Shown here in pieces: positions 46,365 through 54,870 of a stretch of 64,000 nt of DNA. The position numbers and the translations under genes are program-made. How positions within the stretch are numbered: position 1 is the first letter of the stretch; each line of letters begins with the position of its first letter. Source of the DNA: Desulfobacterium sp. (lineage in GTDB: Bacteria > Desulfobacterota > Desulfobacteria > Desulfobacterales > Desulfobacteraceae); NCBI GenBank assembly GCA_030145245.1, contig JAQYWC010000001.1, positions 1-64,000 on the forward strand. The letters run 5' to 3'. The notes under the pieces were generated by a model that did no database searches, was not told the origin of the DNA, and worked only from the letters and a program-made list of their open reading frames with translations.

Positions 46365-46403
46365 TTGACCGGAGGTTATATATTAATATACTAATATATT
46401 AGT
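46365..46403 (+). promoter_or_regulatory. Sigma-70 promoter with palindrome overlapping the -10 region (gntR autoregulation)
   Basis: TTGACC (46365-46370), a 16-base spacer and TATACT (46387-46392). A perfect 14-bp palindrome actaatatattagt (46390-46403) overlaps the -10 end and start site, a good place for repression by the GntR regulator encoded 36 bases downstream. The half-site ctaat recurs in the xsc leader. Confidence 0.7.
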
Positions 46404-46438
46404 TTGAAAAATGACCTTGATAACAGGAGACCGGATAT

Positions 46439-47092
46439 ATGCCCATTCAAACCCGACCGGGAAACAATCTGCTCAGGGTTCAGGTGTACGACTACCTGCA
46501 GAACCAGATGCGGATCGGTGCCCTTGAGCCAGGTGCTTCCATCAGTGTGAATACCATGATCAAGGAACTGGGGGTCAGCCGGACTCCCTTGAGGGAAGCC
46601 CTTCTCCTGCTCCAGGAACAGGGGTTTGTATCGATCCTGCCCCAGCGGGGGGTGAAGATCAACCTGCTCTCCCTGGGGGATGTAAAGGATATTTACGAGA
46701 TCCTGGGGGGGATCGAGTCCCGGGTACTTATTTCCGTTTTTGACAGGATCGGTGAGCAGGAGATCCTGAAAATGGAGGCGCTCAACCAACAGATAGAATC
46801 CGCCCTTGCCAAGGGGGATATTGTCAGGCACAACCAGGCGAATATGGAATTCCATGATGTTTTCCTGAACCTGTCTGAAAATCAGCGCCTTCTACGGTAT
46901 GTCAGGGTCCTGAAAATGCAGCTCTACGATTTTCCCCGGCGGGACTATGGAAAGCTGTGGAATGAGAACAACCTGAAACAGCACAATCAGTTTATAACCC
47001 TTATCCGGGAAGGTAAGGGCAGGGAAGCGGCGGAATACATGAGGGATATACACTGGGAGTTCGATCCGCCGGACGCGTTTAAAATTATCTGA
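46439..47092 (+). CDS. GntR-family regulator (FCD type), copy 1
   Basis: A 217-aa GntR/FadR-family repressor. The winged helix covers about 10-75: RVQVYDYLQNQMRIGALEPG, then VNTMIKELGVSRTPLREALL and FVSILPQRGVKIN. The C-terminal FCD-like domain has NMEFHDVFLN. It is clearly a paralogue of the regulator at 52982-53647 (both share QVY-YL, LGALEPG/LGALIPG, TPLR, RGVK/RINLL and the DFPR-Y block). It starts 36 bases after a likely autoregulated promoter and is followed by the CoA-acylating aldehyde dehydrogenase gene. The ligand is unknown. Confidence 0.9.
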   Translation: MPIQTRPGNNLLRVQVYDYLQNQMRIGALEPGASISVNTMIKELGVSRTPLREALLLLQEQGFVSILPQRGVKINLLSLGDVKDIYEILGGIESRVLISVFDRIGEQEILKMEALNQQIESALAKGDIVRHNQANMEFHDVFLNLSENQRLLRYVRVLKMQLYDFPRRDYGKLWNENNLKQHNQFITLIREGKGREAAEYMRDIHWEFDPPDAFKII

Positions 47093-47147
47093 ACCAAACG
47101 GTTTGGGTAGCAGTCTTATTTTAAAGATGAAAAAGGATGACGTTGTT

Positions 47148-48680
47148 ATGAGTGAACAGAAATTTACCAGGGTTAAAAACTTTATTGATGGTGAGTGGGT
47201 TGAAGAAACCGGTGTTGAGTACCTGCCCCTTTATAACCCCTCCACAGGTGAGGTGATCGGCGAGGTTCCCCAGACTTCCGATAAGACATCCCTGAAAGCC
47301 GTTGAGTCTGCCCATATTGCATTTGAATCCTGGAGCAAGCTTTCCGTCGGCAAGCGGATGCAATACCTTTTTGACATGCGCCAGGCCATGAAGGATAACC
47401 TGGAAGAGCTTGCGGTTGCCATTGCCGTTGATCAGGCCAAGCACATCAGTGAAGCCCGGGGCGAGGTTCAGAGGGTGGTCCAGATCCTGGAATCCGCCTG
47501 CAGCATCCCCTCCCTGATCCAGGGAGAAACAATTGAGGGCCTGGCCACCAATATCAACGGCAGGGTGATCAAGCAGCCCCTGGGGGTTTTTGGCGGTGTG
47601 GCCCCATTTAATTTTCCAGCCCTGGTGTTTGGCTGGTTCATTCCCTATGCCATTGGCGTTGGCAACACATTTATCTATAAGCCCTCCAGCCAGTCCCCTC
47701 TTTTTATGCAGAAAATGGGGAATATTTTCAATCAAATCGGGTTGCCCAAGGGGGTCGTCAACATACTTCACGGGGACAGAAACATTCCCGAAACCTGGTA
47801 TGAACACCCTGAAATGACCGGTGTCTGCCTGGTCGGCTCCACACCCACGGCTAAAAAGATCGCAGAGGGATGCGGCAGAGGCGGTAAGAGATCCATGCTT
47901 CTTGGCGGAGCCAAAAACTACCTGGTGGTGATGGAGGATGCACAGCCCGAGCTTTTCATCGAAAACTTCATCCACTCCTGCTATGGATCTGCGGGCCAGC
48001 GTTGCCTGGCCGGTTCCAATGTTGCTGTTGTGGCCGACGTTTACGACGAGTTTGTGGAGCGAATGCTTGAAGCGTCAAAGGGTGTTACGGTTGGAAATGC
48101 CATGGATCCGGATATCTATATGGGGCCTGTGATCTCTGCCGAGGCAAAGGCCAGAATCGAGAATTACATCGAACTGGGTATTAAAGAGGGGGCGACCCTG
48201 CTTCTGGACGGCCGCAACCCCGGGGTAAAAGATCCCAACGGTTACTACGTCGGCCCCACTATCTTCACCGATGTAACCCCGGACATGACCATTGCCAGGG
48301 AGGAGATCTTCGGACCTGTGGTTTCCGTTATCAAGGTCGGCTGCATCAATGACGCCCTTGGCAAGATCAAAAGCCAGGAATTTGGAAACGGCGCCTGCAT
48401 CTTTACCCAGAGCCAGTACTATACGGAAAAATTTATCTCCGAGGCCAATGTGGGCATGGTCGGAGTTAACGTTGGTGTTTGTGCCCCCCATCCCTACCTG
48501 CCCTTTGGCGGCATCAAAGGCTCGCTTGTGGGAACCGACAAGGTCCAGGGTAAGGACGGTATCAATTTCTTTACCCAGAATAAGGTGGCCACCATCCGTT
48601 TTGCGGCTCCGGTTTCCAAGGAGGTCCCCTGTGGCGGCAAGGACGGCGACGGCCCGGTGAGAAGCTGCGTTGCCGGTTAA
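47148..48680 (+). CDS. CoA-acylating (methyl)malonate-semialdehyde dehydrogenase-type enzyme
   Basis: A 510-aa aldehyde dehydrogenase of the MmsA branch. The catalytic Cys is about 286 in GSAGQRCLAGSN; GGAKNY replaces the ELGG motif, so the general-base Glu of hydrolytic ALDHs is missing, as in CoA-acylating MMSDHs. NAD fold motif VGSTPTAKKIAEG is present. It should turn a semialdehyde to an acyl-CoA: methylmalonate or malonate semialdehyde to propionyl- or acetyl-CoA, or possibly sulfoacetaldehyde. The start is ATG 47148; the upstream frame to 47103 is not family-like. It is 55 bases after gntR. Substrate is inference. Confidence 0.9.
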   Translation: MSEQKFTRVKNFIDGEWVEETGVEYLPLYNPSTGEVIGEVPQTSDKTSLKAVESAHIAFESWSKLSVGKRMQYLFDMRQAMKDNLEELAVAIAVDQAKHISEARGEVQRVVQILESACSIPSLIQGETIEGLATNINGRVIKQPLGVFGGVAPFNFPALVFGWFIPYAIGVGNTFIYKPSSQSPLFMQKMGNIFNQIGLPKGVVNILHGDRNIPETWYEHPEMTGVCLVGSTPTAKKIAEGCGRGGKRSMLLGGAKNYLVVMEDAQPELFIENFIHSCYGSAGQRCLAGSNVAVVADVYDEFVERMLEASKGVTVGNAMDPDIYMGPVISAEAKARIENYIELGIKEGATLLLDGRNPGVKDPNGYYVGPTIFTDVTPDMTIAREEIFGPVVSVIKVGCINDALGKIKSQEFGNGACIFTQSQYYTEKFISEANVGMVGVNVGVCAPHPYLPFGGIKGSLVGTDKVQGKDGINFFTQNKVATIRFAAPVSKEVPCGGKDGDGPVRSCVAG

Positions 48681-48703
48681 TAAAAATTCCATGATGTAGA
48701 TCT

Positions 48704-48733
48704 GCGGCTGCTTCCCGAAAGGGAGGCAGCCGC
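48704..48733. terminator. Hairpin terminator between the two aldehyde dehydrogenase genes
   Basis: A 13-bp stem gcggctgcttccc / gggaggcagccgc with one G-T pair and a gaaa loop, between the convergent genes ending at 48680 and 48744. No T run follows, so it may stop transcription weakly on both strands. Confidence 0.6.
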
Positions 48734-48743
48734 CTGACCATGA

Positions 48744-50102
48744 CTATTGAACACAAATAGTCTTTATGTTCATGAACTCTTTGATTCCATAATCTGCCAT
48801 TTCCCGTCCGAAACCGGATCTTTTGACCCCTCCGAAGGGTAATTTGGGATTGGAAACAACCATGCTGTTGACGAAAACCATCCCGGTATCGATCTGACGG
48901 GCGATTCTTACCCCGCGTTCCCCATCTGCGGTCCAGACACTGCCCCCTAATCCAAAATCGGTATCATTGGCCACTGCGACGGCTTCCGTCTCATCTTTCA
49001 CTGTGATCAAAGCCGCCACCGGACCGAAGGTCTCCTCTTCATACACAGGATTTCCCTTTTTCACACCGGAAATAACCGTGGGGGCGTAGAAATTCCCCGG
49101 CATATCCAGCGGTTTTCCGCCGGTTACCAGTTTTCCGCCCTGGGCCACCGAACGTTCCACCTGATTGTGGATTTCATCCAGCAGATCCGGCCGGGCCATG
49201 GGAGCCATCTGGCTCCGTTCATCCATGGGATTCCCCACCACCAGGGCTTCCATCTGTTCTTTCATCCGCGCTTCAAATTCAGCCGCAACGCTTTCAACTA
49301 TGATGAAACGTTTGGCCGCAACACAAACCTGCCCCGCATTCAGGGTTCGGGAGGTAACCGCCGCCTTGACACAGTCATTCAGGTCAGCATCCTCCAGGAC
49401 TATAAAAGGATCCGATCCACCCAGTTCCATTACACACTTCTTCAGCTCCCTTCCGGCGGTCTCAGCGACTTTACTGCCGGCAGGTTCGCTTCCGGTCAGC
49501 GTCACAGCCTTCACCAACGGGTTTGCAATGACTGTTTCAACCTCACTTGCGGGAATCAGTAACGATCGGAAAATGTTTTCCGGAAATCCGGCCTTGCGAA
49601 CCACCTCCTCAATTTTTTCAGCACAGCCGAATACATTGGAAGCATGTTTCAGCACTGCGGCATTACCGGCCATCAGTGCAGGCGCGATGAAGCGCCAGAC
49701 CTGCCAGAAAGGAAAATTCCACGGCATCACCGCCAAAACAACGCCGATGGGCTCAAAGGCCACAAAACTCTTTGAAAAATCGGTTTGGATCGCTTCATCC
49801 CGGAGCAGCTGCTCTGCATTATCTGCATAAAACCGGCAGGCCAGGGCGCATTTCTCAACTTCCCCCCTGGCTTCACCTATCAGCTTTCCCATCTCTGCCG
49901 TGATGATCCCGGCACATTCATCGCGTTCCGCCAGGAGTATATCCGACGCCTTGTGCATCAGGGCCGCGCGTTCAGCAAATGAGGTTTTCCGCCAGGCTTG
50001 CCAATCCTGATCAACAGCGTGAACAATACGCTTTGCTTCAGTCGCACTGTGCGGGGTGTATTCTTTAACAATTTCGTTGGTAGCCGGATTGATACTTTTC
50101 AT
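48744..50102 (-). CDS. NAD(P)-dependent aldehyde dehydrogenase (succinate-semialdehyde type)
   Basis: A 452-aa hydrolytic aldehyde dehydrogenase. MPWNFPFWQVWRFIAPALMAG, VMELGGSDPF (general-base Glu), LNAGQVCVAAKRF (catalytic Cys) and EEETFGPVAAL are intact. It groups by eye with GabD/Sad-type succinate-semialdehyde dehydrogenases, which include sulfoacetaldehyde dehydrogenases. In this region it could oxidise sulfoacetaldehyde to sulfoacetate or malonate semialdehyde. It is transcribed away from the AGCS symporter gene. The start is ATG 50102. Substrate not determined. Confidence 0.88.
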   Translation of the reverse strand: MKSINPATNEIVKEYTPHSATEAKRIVHAVDQDWQAWRKTSFAERAALMHKASDILLAERDECAGIITAEMGKLIGEARGEVEKCALACRFYADNAEQLLRDEAIQTDFSKSFVAFEPIGVVLAVMPWNFPFWQVWRFIAPALMAGNAAVLKHASNVFGCAEKIEEVVRKAGFPENIFRSLLIPASEVETVIANPLVKAVTLTGSEPAGSKVAETAGRELKKCVMELGGSDPFIVLEDADLNDCVKAAVTSRTLNAGQVCVAAKRFIIVESVAAEFEARMKEQMEALVVGNPMDERSQMAPMARPDLLDEIHNQVERSVAQGGKLVTGGKPLDMPGNFYAPTVISGVKKGNPVYEEETFGPVAALITVKDETEAVAVANDTDFGLGGSVWTADGERGVRIARQIDTGMVFVNSMVVSNPKLPFGGVKRSGFGREMADYGIKEFMNIKTICVQ

Positions 50103-50253
50103 AAAACCCTCTAAACAAGAATAAATTTTTAGGATGTGGAAAACATGCCCTTCCCGGAAAAATAGAACCTATCACTCTGATATACCTGTTTTTTTTAATT
50201 TGTACATAACTATTTCCTGTTGGTTTCCTGCTTGGTTTTTGCGGTGGGGTGTC

Positions 50254-50272
50254 CATGCCCCATTCGGGCATG
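50254..50272. promoter_or_regulatory. Perfect inverted repeat, candidate enhancer for a sigma-54 activator
   Basis: catgccc cattc gggcatg: 7-bp arms, 5-base spacer, about 150 bases upstream of the sigma-54 promoter at 50423. Position and symmetry fit an upstream activating sequence; binding by the RR at 58936 is not shown. Confidence 0.35.
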
Positions 50273-50422
50273 TTGGTCTTTGGGGCTCGTTTTTTTCTGT
50301 CATTACGCAGGTTCCCCCGGTTTGCCCGTGGAAAAACGGGGCGCTCGTGCCCCAATTGGAGTTCAGGTCGAAGTGTGGCTTTATTTAGGTGAATTCAGTG
50401 AGTTATGAGAGATATGACGTTC

Positions 50423-50438
50423 TGGCACGGCAGTTGCA
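50423..50438 (+). promoter_or_regulatory. Sigma-54 (-24/-12) promoter of the AGCS symporter gene
   Basis: tggcacggcagttgca matches the consensus TGGCACG-N4-TTGCA at every defined base, with GG and GC separated by 10 bases. Transcription would start near 50450, about 70 bases before the ATG at 50521. Confidence 0.88.
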
Positions 50439-50520
50439 CAAAATCGAGGCAAAATAAGTAGTTATTTTGTCGAGTGAGGTTTATTTGTTTAATTGTAGGA
50501 GAGGGAGGTAGAAAAGTCGT

Positions 50521-52092
50521 ATGAAGTTGAAAAAACATTTATTAAGTGCTTTTACCATGTTGTTCATGCTTGTACTATCCCAATCCAATGCCCTTGCCCA
50601 GGGTATTGATGAGGCCATCAATAACGCATTGACACCCGTATCAAATCTGCTGGTGTCGGTTGTTTTCTTTAAACTCAATGTCGCCGGGGTCGGTGTGCCC
50701 CTTGTGGTGGTATGGCTCGTATTAGGATCCATTTTTTGTACCTTCTACCTTGAGTTCATAAATCTTCGCGGGTTTGCCCATGCGCTCAGGCTTATTAAAG
50801 GTGATTTCAGCGACGGCCATGGAAAAGGCGAAATCAGCCATTTCAGTGCATTGTGTACGGCGGTTTCCGGAACGGTGGGGATCGGTAACATTGCAGGAAT
50901 ACCCATTGCCATTGCCGCGGGTGGTCCCGGTGCTGTGTTCTGGATGCTTCTTGCCGGCTTCCTGGGAATGTCCCTCAAGTTTACGGAATGTACCCTGGCG
51001 GTGATGTTTCGCAAGGAGAATTCCGACGGTACGGTTTCCGGCGGTCCAATGTATTATCTGACCAACGGGCTGGCCAAAATAGGAAAACCCCGAATGGGTA
51101 AGGGACTGGGCCTTTTCTATGCTTTCGGAATTCTGATCGGCTGCCTGGGCATCGGCAATATGTTTCAGTCAAACCAGGCATACAGCCAGTTCCTTGTGGT
51201 GACGGGTGGAGATGCTTCTTTCTTTGTTGATAAGGGATGGTTGTTCGGACTTATTTTTGCCCTGGTTGTATTTGGTGTAATTGTCGGCGGAATTAAAAGC
51301 ATCGCCAAAGTGGCGTCCAAGCTTGTGCCGTTCATGGCCCTGCTGTACATTGCTACCGCATTGGTGGTCATTGCCCTCAATGCAGAGTTTATCCCGGCGG
51401 CCATCGCCATGATCGTAAAGAGCGCTTTCAATGCAGAAGCCCTGGGTGGCGGTATGCTGGGAGCCATTGTTGTTGGTTTTCAGAGGGCGGTCTTTTCCAA
51501 TGAAGCGGGTCTGGGATCTGCGGCCATCGCCCACTCCGCCGTTCAAACAAAGGAGCCGGTTACCGAAGGATTTGTTTCCATCCTGGAGCCGACCCTGGAT
51601 ACGCTTATCGTTCTGGCCATTACCTCCCTCGTAATCACCACAAGCATGGTTGCCGATCCTGCCTTTGCTTCAGCGCTTCTGGGTAAACAGCTCACGGGTA
51701 TGGCTGCCTCTTCAGCCGCTTTTACCGCCCACTTCCCCTTTGTCAAATATCTTCTCGCTGCTGCGGGAATGCTCTTTGCCCTGTCCACTGCTCTGGCATG
51801 GTCCTACTATGGCCTGAACGGCTGGACCTTTATTTTCGGTGATGGCAAAAAAGGCAAGATCATCTTCAATGTGCTCTTCTGCCTCTGTTTTGCCCTGGGT
51901 TCCTGCATTAAGCTCGGCAGCCTGATGGATATCTCCGACGCGTTGGTGTTCCTGATCTGTGTGCCTAACGTATTTGGGTTATTCCTTCTGGCACCTCTTG
52001 TAAAGGAGGAACTGGCCATTTACTGGGAAAAAATTCAGTCCGGCAAGATCCGTCCTGTTACGGTCAGCGCAGTTGTCGGTTCTAAATTTTAA
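50521..52092 (+). CDS. Sodium:alanine/glycine symporter (AGCS family)
   Basis: A 523-aa membrane protein with an N-terminal hydrophobic leader followed by about 11 membrane segments. GTVGIGNIAGIPIAIAAGGPG and SLKFTECTLAVMFR are AGCS hallmarks, as is QRAVFSNEAGLGSAAIAHSA. The family imports alanine, glycine or related amino acids with Na+. Placed under a sigma-54 promoter in a taurine/beta-alanine cluster, this copy may import taurine, beta-alanine or alanine; inference. The first 26 residues (up to ALAQ) look like a cleavable signal, unusual for some AGCS members. Confidence 0.9.
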   Translation: MKLKKHLLSAFTMLFMLVLSQSNALAQGIDEAINNALTPVSNLLVSVVFFKLNVAGVGVPLVVVWLVLGSIFCTFYLEFINLRGFAHALRLIKGDFSDGHGKGEISHFSALCTAVSGTVGIGNIAGIPIAIAAGGPGAVFWMLLAGFLGMSLKFTECTLAVMFRKENSDGTVSGGPMYYLTNGLAKIGKPRMGKGLGLFYAFGILIGCLGIGNMFQSNQAYSQFLVVTGGDASFFVDKGWLFGLIFALVVFGVIVGGIKSIAKVASKLVPFMALLYIATALVVIALNAEFIPAAIAMIVKSAFNAEALGGGMLGAIVVGFQRAVFSNEAGLGSAAIAHSAVQTKEPVTEGFVSILEPTLDTLIVLAITSLVITTSMVADPAFASALLGKQLTGMAASSAAFTAHFPFVKYLLAAAGMLFALSTALAWSYYGLNGWTFIFGDGKKGKIIFNVLFCLCFALGSCIKLGSLMDISDALVFLICVPNVFGLFLLAPLVKEELAIYWEKIQSGKIRPVTVSAVVGSKF

Positions 52093-52107
52093 TTTCTAAT
52101 TGAAAGA

Positions 52108-52135
52108 TGCGCTCTTTCCGAAGGGCGCTTTTCGC
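52108..52135 (+). terminator. Hairpin just after the AGCS gene
   Basis: gcgctctttcc and ggaaagggcgc-like arms (gcgctctttccgaagggcgc, short loop) followed by tttt. Weaker than the next hairpin. Confidence 0.5.
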
Positions 52136-52188
52136 ATAGGAATAGATACCCCCTGGTCTCCGGGCGTGTGCAAATATCCATGGAAGGA

Positions 52189-52226
52189 GGAAAGGGAGCG
52201 GTCAGACTGCTCCCTTTCCTTTTTTT
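52189..52226 (+). terminator. Strong terminator of the AGCS transcript
   Basis: Perfect 11-bp stem ggaaagggagc / gctccctttcc (52189-52199 and 52209-52219) followed by seven T. Confidence 0.88.
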
Positions 52227-52484
52227 GTTGCAGAGCATGGCATTGGGAATAAATATCGAAAAAGTCTTTGCTAACGGGTTTTTATTGATGTATGGTTTGC
52301 GCCGTCCAGAGATATTTCTCAACTGGATGACGATGCACTGGTCTGCAGATGCGAAGGAGCAGGGCCGTTGAAACCAGGCCCCCCGTCAGACCGATCCCCT
52401 TTGGAAACGTGTGTTTATTTGCGGATGAGCGGCTTCCAAATTGATTTTTATACCCACGATATTACGTGAAAAGGAATAATTGAA

Positions 52485-52835
52485 ATGGCGAATATTGAAC
52501 GAATCGGCACCACCCCGAGGATGAGCAAGATTGTAAAACATAACGGTACGGTCTATCTTTGCGGGCAGGTGGGAGATGGCGAGAGCATTCAGGAGCAGGC
52601 GGAAACCATGCTTGCCAGGGTGGTTAATTTGCTGGAAGAGGCCGGAAGCGACAAAGAGCACATACTGAGTGCCACCATCTATCTCAAGGATATGAAGGAC
52701 TTTGCCGCATTTAACGAAATCTGGGACAGCTGGGTGATTCCCGGAACCCAGCCGGCAAGGGCATGTGTGGAAGCCGCACTGGCAAGGGATCTTCTGCTTT
52801 GCGAAATTTCCGTTGTCGCGGCTTTAAAAGGGTAA
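52485..52835 (+). CDS. ridA: RidA/YjgF family deaminase
   Basis: A 116-aa RidA protein. These enzymes hydrolyse reactive enamine/imine intermediates, often from PLP enzymes, to ketoacids and ammonia. The key Arg is in QPARACVE and the Glu in [20 protein letters not shown] and [11 protein letters not shown] are typical. Its position beside an alanine-type symporter and in a taurine aminotransferase cluster fits detoxification of PLP-enzyme by-products. The start ATG 52485 follows aaaagga. No promoter was recognised in the 260 bases upstream. Confidence 0.92.
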   Translation: MANIERIGTTPRMSKIVKHNGTVYLCGQVGDGESIQEQAETMLARVVNLLEEAGSDKEHILSATIYLKDMKDFAAFNEIWDSWVIPGTQPARACVEAALARDLLLCEISVVAALKG

Positions 52836-52890
52836 TCTGAAGGGGCTGCCCAATAGTTGCCTCCCAATCTTTATTTTTCATACCCGTTGA

Positions 52891-52925
52891 CTGATCCACT
52901 TGGGGTAATTTTCAAAGTGGATCAG
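52891..52925. other. Inverted repeat between ridA and the second gntR
   Basis: Perfect 11-bp arms ctgatccactt / aagtggatcag with a 13-base loop. No T run on either strand, so it is a weak bidirectional terminator or a regulator site between convergent genes. Confidence 0.45.
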
Positions 52926-52981
52926 CTCAAAAAAATCTAAAGAGGATGCAATGGAAAAAATACAGTGTTGTGGACTTATCA

Positions 52982-53647
52982 TCAGCCATCGAAATTATAG
53001 AACTTTTTAATAAAATCCTTCTGAAAATCAAAGGACCAGTGAACATCCTTTAATACTTTTGCGGCGTCTTCAGCACTGCCTGATTTTAAATGATCAATAA
53101 AGAGCTGGTGTTCTTCACAATTTCTCATTTCCCACTCTTTAATATAATTTTTCCTGGGGAAATCATAGAGCCGTTGCTTGATGGGAATGATAAACTTTTT
53201 TAGGTAATCGTTGTCGGATACGTTGAGATAAACATCGTGGAACTTGAGGTTGAGATCAAAAATCCGGCTGAAATCGTTTTTCTTGATGTCGGCGACCATC
53301 TTCCGGTTAAGTTCTTCAAGCTGCAAAATGTGGGATCGGCTGATGCTTTCAAAACAATCCAGGACAATGGAAGTTTCAATTATTCCCATGGCTTCGTAGG
53401 CATTTTTTACATCCCTGAGTTCCAGCAGGTTCACGCGGACGCCCCGTCGGGGAATGATGGTGACAAATCCTTCTATCTCAAGGTGAATCAACGCGTCCCT
53501 GAGTGGGGTTTTACTGATCCCCAGCTGCTTTGCAATCTCCCCCAGGTTTATGGTGGACCCGGGTATTAAAGCCCCAAGGTTCATCTGTTTTCGCAAATAG
53601 GTATAAACCTGCTCCCTGAGGGGGGTGGTGTTGACTTGATAATCCAT
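52982..53647 (-). CDS. GntR-family regulator (FCD type), copy 2
   Basis: A 221-aa paralogue of the regulator at 46439. The winged helix spans about 8-72: LREQVYTYLRKQMNLGALIP, LGEIAKQLGISKTPLRDALI and FVTIIPRRGVRVNLL. FCD-type domain residues LKFHDVYLNV follow. It lies downstream of the ald terminator, so its own promoter is not obvious; it may be read from leakage. It probably controls the ald-tpa-xsc genes or the symporter; ligand unknown. Confidence 0.9.
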   Translation of the reverse strand: MDYQVNTTPLREQVYTYLRKQMNLGALIPGSTINLGEIAKQLGISKTPLRDALIHLEIEGFVTIIPRRGVRVNLLELRDVKNAYEAMGIIETSIVLDCFESISRSHILQLEELNRKMVADIKKNDFSRIFDLNLKFHDVYLNVSDNDYLKKFIIPIKQRLYDFPRKNYIKEWEMRNCEEHQLFIDHLKSGSAEDAAKVLKDVHWSFDFQKDFIKKFYNFDG

Positions 53648-53668
53648 TGCAGGAGCCCTTTCTCTGTG

Positions 53669-53716
53669 GAAAAAAAAAGACTTTATACTTCCCCTTAAGG
53701 AGGTATAAAGTCTTTT
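53669..53716 (-). terminator. Terminator downstream of ald
   Basis: Stem aaaagactttatacttcc / ggaggtataaagtctttt with one G-T pair. On the minus strand it is followed by a long T run (complement of the a-tract starting near 53670). It separates ald from the GntR gene. Confidence 0.88.
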
Positions 53717-53736
53717 ATATTAAACTAACTCAGGTT

Positions 53737-54849
53737 TTAGAGGAATTCCTCTACCGGAGTGTAAGCAATATCAAATGCTTCGGCAACAGCTTTGTAGGTC
53801 AGCTGGCCTTTAACGGTGTTGGCGCCGCGCTTGATCTCGTTGTTATCCTGCATCGCTTTTTTCCAGCCCTTGTTTGCAATGGCGATTGCATAGGGAAGGG
53901 TTGCATTGGTCAGTGCCATGGTGGAGGTTTTTGCAACCGCGCCGGGCATATTGGCAACACAGTAGTGGATAACACCATCAATCGTAAAGCAGGGATCTGC
54001 ATGGGTGGTTGCTTTTGAAGTCTCAAAGCATCCGCCCTGGTCGATTGCAACGTCAACAATGACAGAACCGTCTTTCATGTCTTTGAGCATATCCCTGGTA
54101 AGAAGCTTGGGAGCTTTTGCTCCTGCGACAAGAACAGCACCGATAACAACGTCGGCCTGGGTCACAAGGTCCCTCAGGACTTTCGCATTGGACATGACGG
54201 GGAAGCAGTTTGCGGGCATTATATCATCAAGGTAGGCCAGTCTCTCAAGGTTGGTATCAAGGATATAAACCTTTGCGCCGAGGCCGCAAGCCATTTTAGC
54301 CGCATTGAGACCAACAACGCCGCCGCCGATAACGACAACGGTGGCCGGCTCAACACCGGTTACGCCGCCGAGAAGAATGCCCATTCCACCCTGGGGCATT
54401 TCAATGTATTTTGCAGCTTCCTGGGTAGCCATACGACCGGCAACTTCACTCATGGGCACAAGAAGGGGAAGTGAGCCATTGTCTTTCTCAATTGTCTCAT
54501 AGGCAATGGAGATGGACTTGCTCTTGAGGAGCGCATTTGTCTGGGGCTCATCAGCTGCAAGATGCAGGTAGGTAAATACGATCTGGTCTTCTCTGATCAG
54601 GTCGTACTCAGAAGGCTGGGGCTCTTTTACATGCATAACCATGTCTGATTTTGCAAAGACTTCTGCAGGGGTGTCAATGATGGTGGCACCGGCAGCCACA
54701 TACTCGGCATCCGGGAATCCTGAACCGGCTCCGGCAGATTTCTCAATCAGCACTTCGTGGCCATTCTGGATCATGGCGACAACGCCGGAAGGGGTCATGC
54801 TTACTCTTTTCTCTGCGACTTTAATCTCTTTTAAAACACCAACAATCAT
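53737..54849 (-). CDS. ald: Alanine dehydrogenase
   Basis: A 370-aa NAD-dependent alanine dehydrogenase, which regenerates pyruvate and releases ammonium from the alanine formed by Tpa. MIVGVLKEIKVAEKRVSMTP opens the protein; the catalytic His is in TYLHLAADEPQ, the Rossmann motif is VVVIGGGVVGLNAAKMA, and VDVAIDQGGCFETS has the catalytic Asp. The length is standard. It follows tpa by 21 bases; a strong terminator follows. Together with tpa and xsc it completes taurine dissimilation. Confidence 0.97.
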   Translation of the reverse strand: MIVGVLKEIKVAEKRVSMTPSGVVAMIQNGHEVLIEKSAGAGSGFPDAEYVAAGATIIDTPAEVFAKSDMVMHVKEPQPSEYDLIREDQIVFTYLHLAADEPQTNALLKSKSISIAYETIEKDNGSLPLLVPMSEVAGRMATQEAAKYIEMPQGGMGILLGGVTGVEPATVVVIGGGVVGLNAAKMACGLGAKVYILDTNLERLAYLDDIMPANCFPVMSNAKVLRDLVTQADVVIGAVLVAGAKAPKLLTRDMLKDMKDGSVIVDVAIDQGGCFETSKATTHADPCFTIDGVIHYCVANMPGAVAKTSTMALTNATLPYAIAIANKGWKKAMQDNNEIKRGANTVKGQLTYKAVAEAFDIAYTPVEEFL

Positions 54850-54870
54850 TTTACTATTCTCCTGAATTAT

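Larger units (their letters stand above)
50103..50520. other. Divergent intergenic region with sigma-54 promoter and inverted repeats
   Basis: 418 bases between the ALDH and AGCS genes. Besides the -24/-12 site at 50423 it contains catgccc-N5-gggcatg (50254-50272) and ggggc-N6-gcccc (50338-50353), symmetric elements in the range where sigma-54 activators bind. No open reading frame here has a family match. Confidence 0.6.
52093..52484. other. Intergenic region with terminators, upstream of ridA
   Basis: 392 bases. Holds the two terminators listed (52108-52135, 52189-52226). The remaining ~260 bases before ridA show no convincing ORF; the ridA promoter was not identified. Confidence 0.6.

Noticed and set aside
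52324-52345. Sigma-54 promoter upstream of ridA (tggatgacgatgca)
   Set aside because: GG and GC are 8 rather than 10 bases apart.
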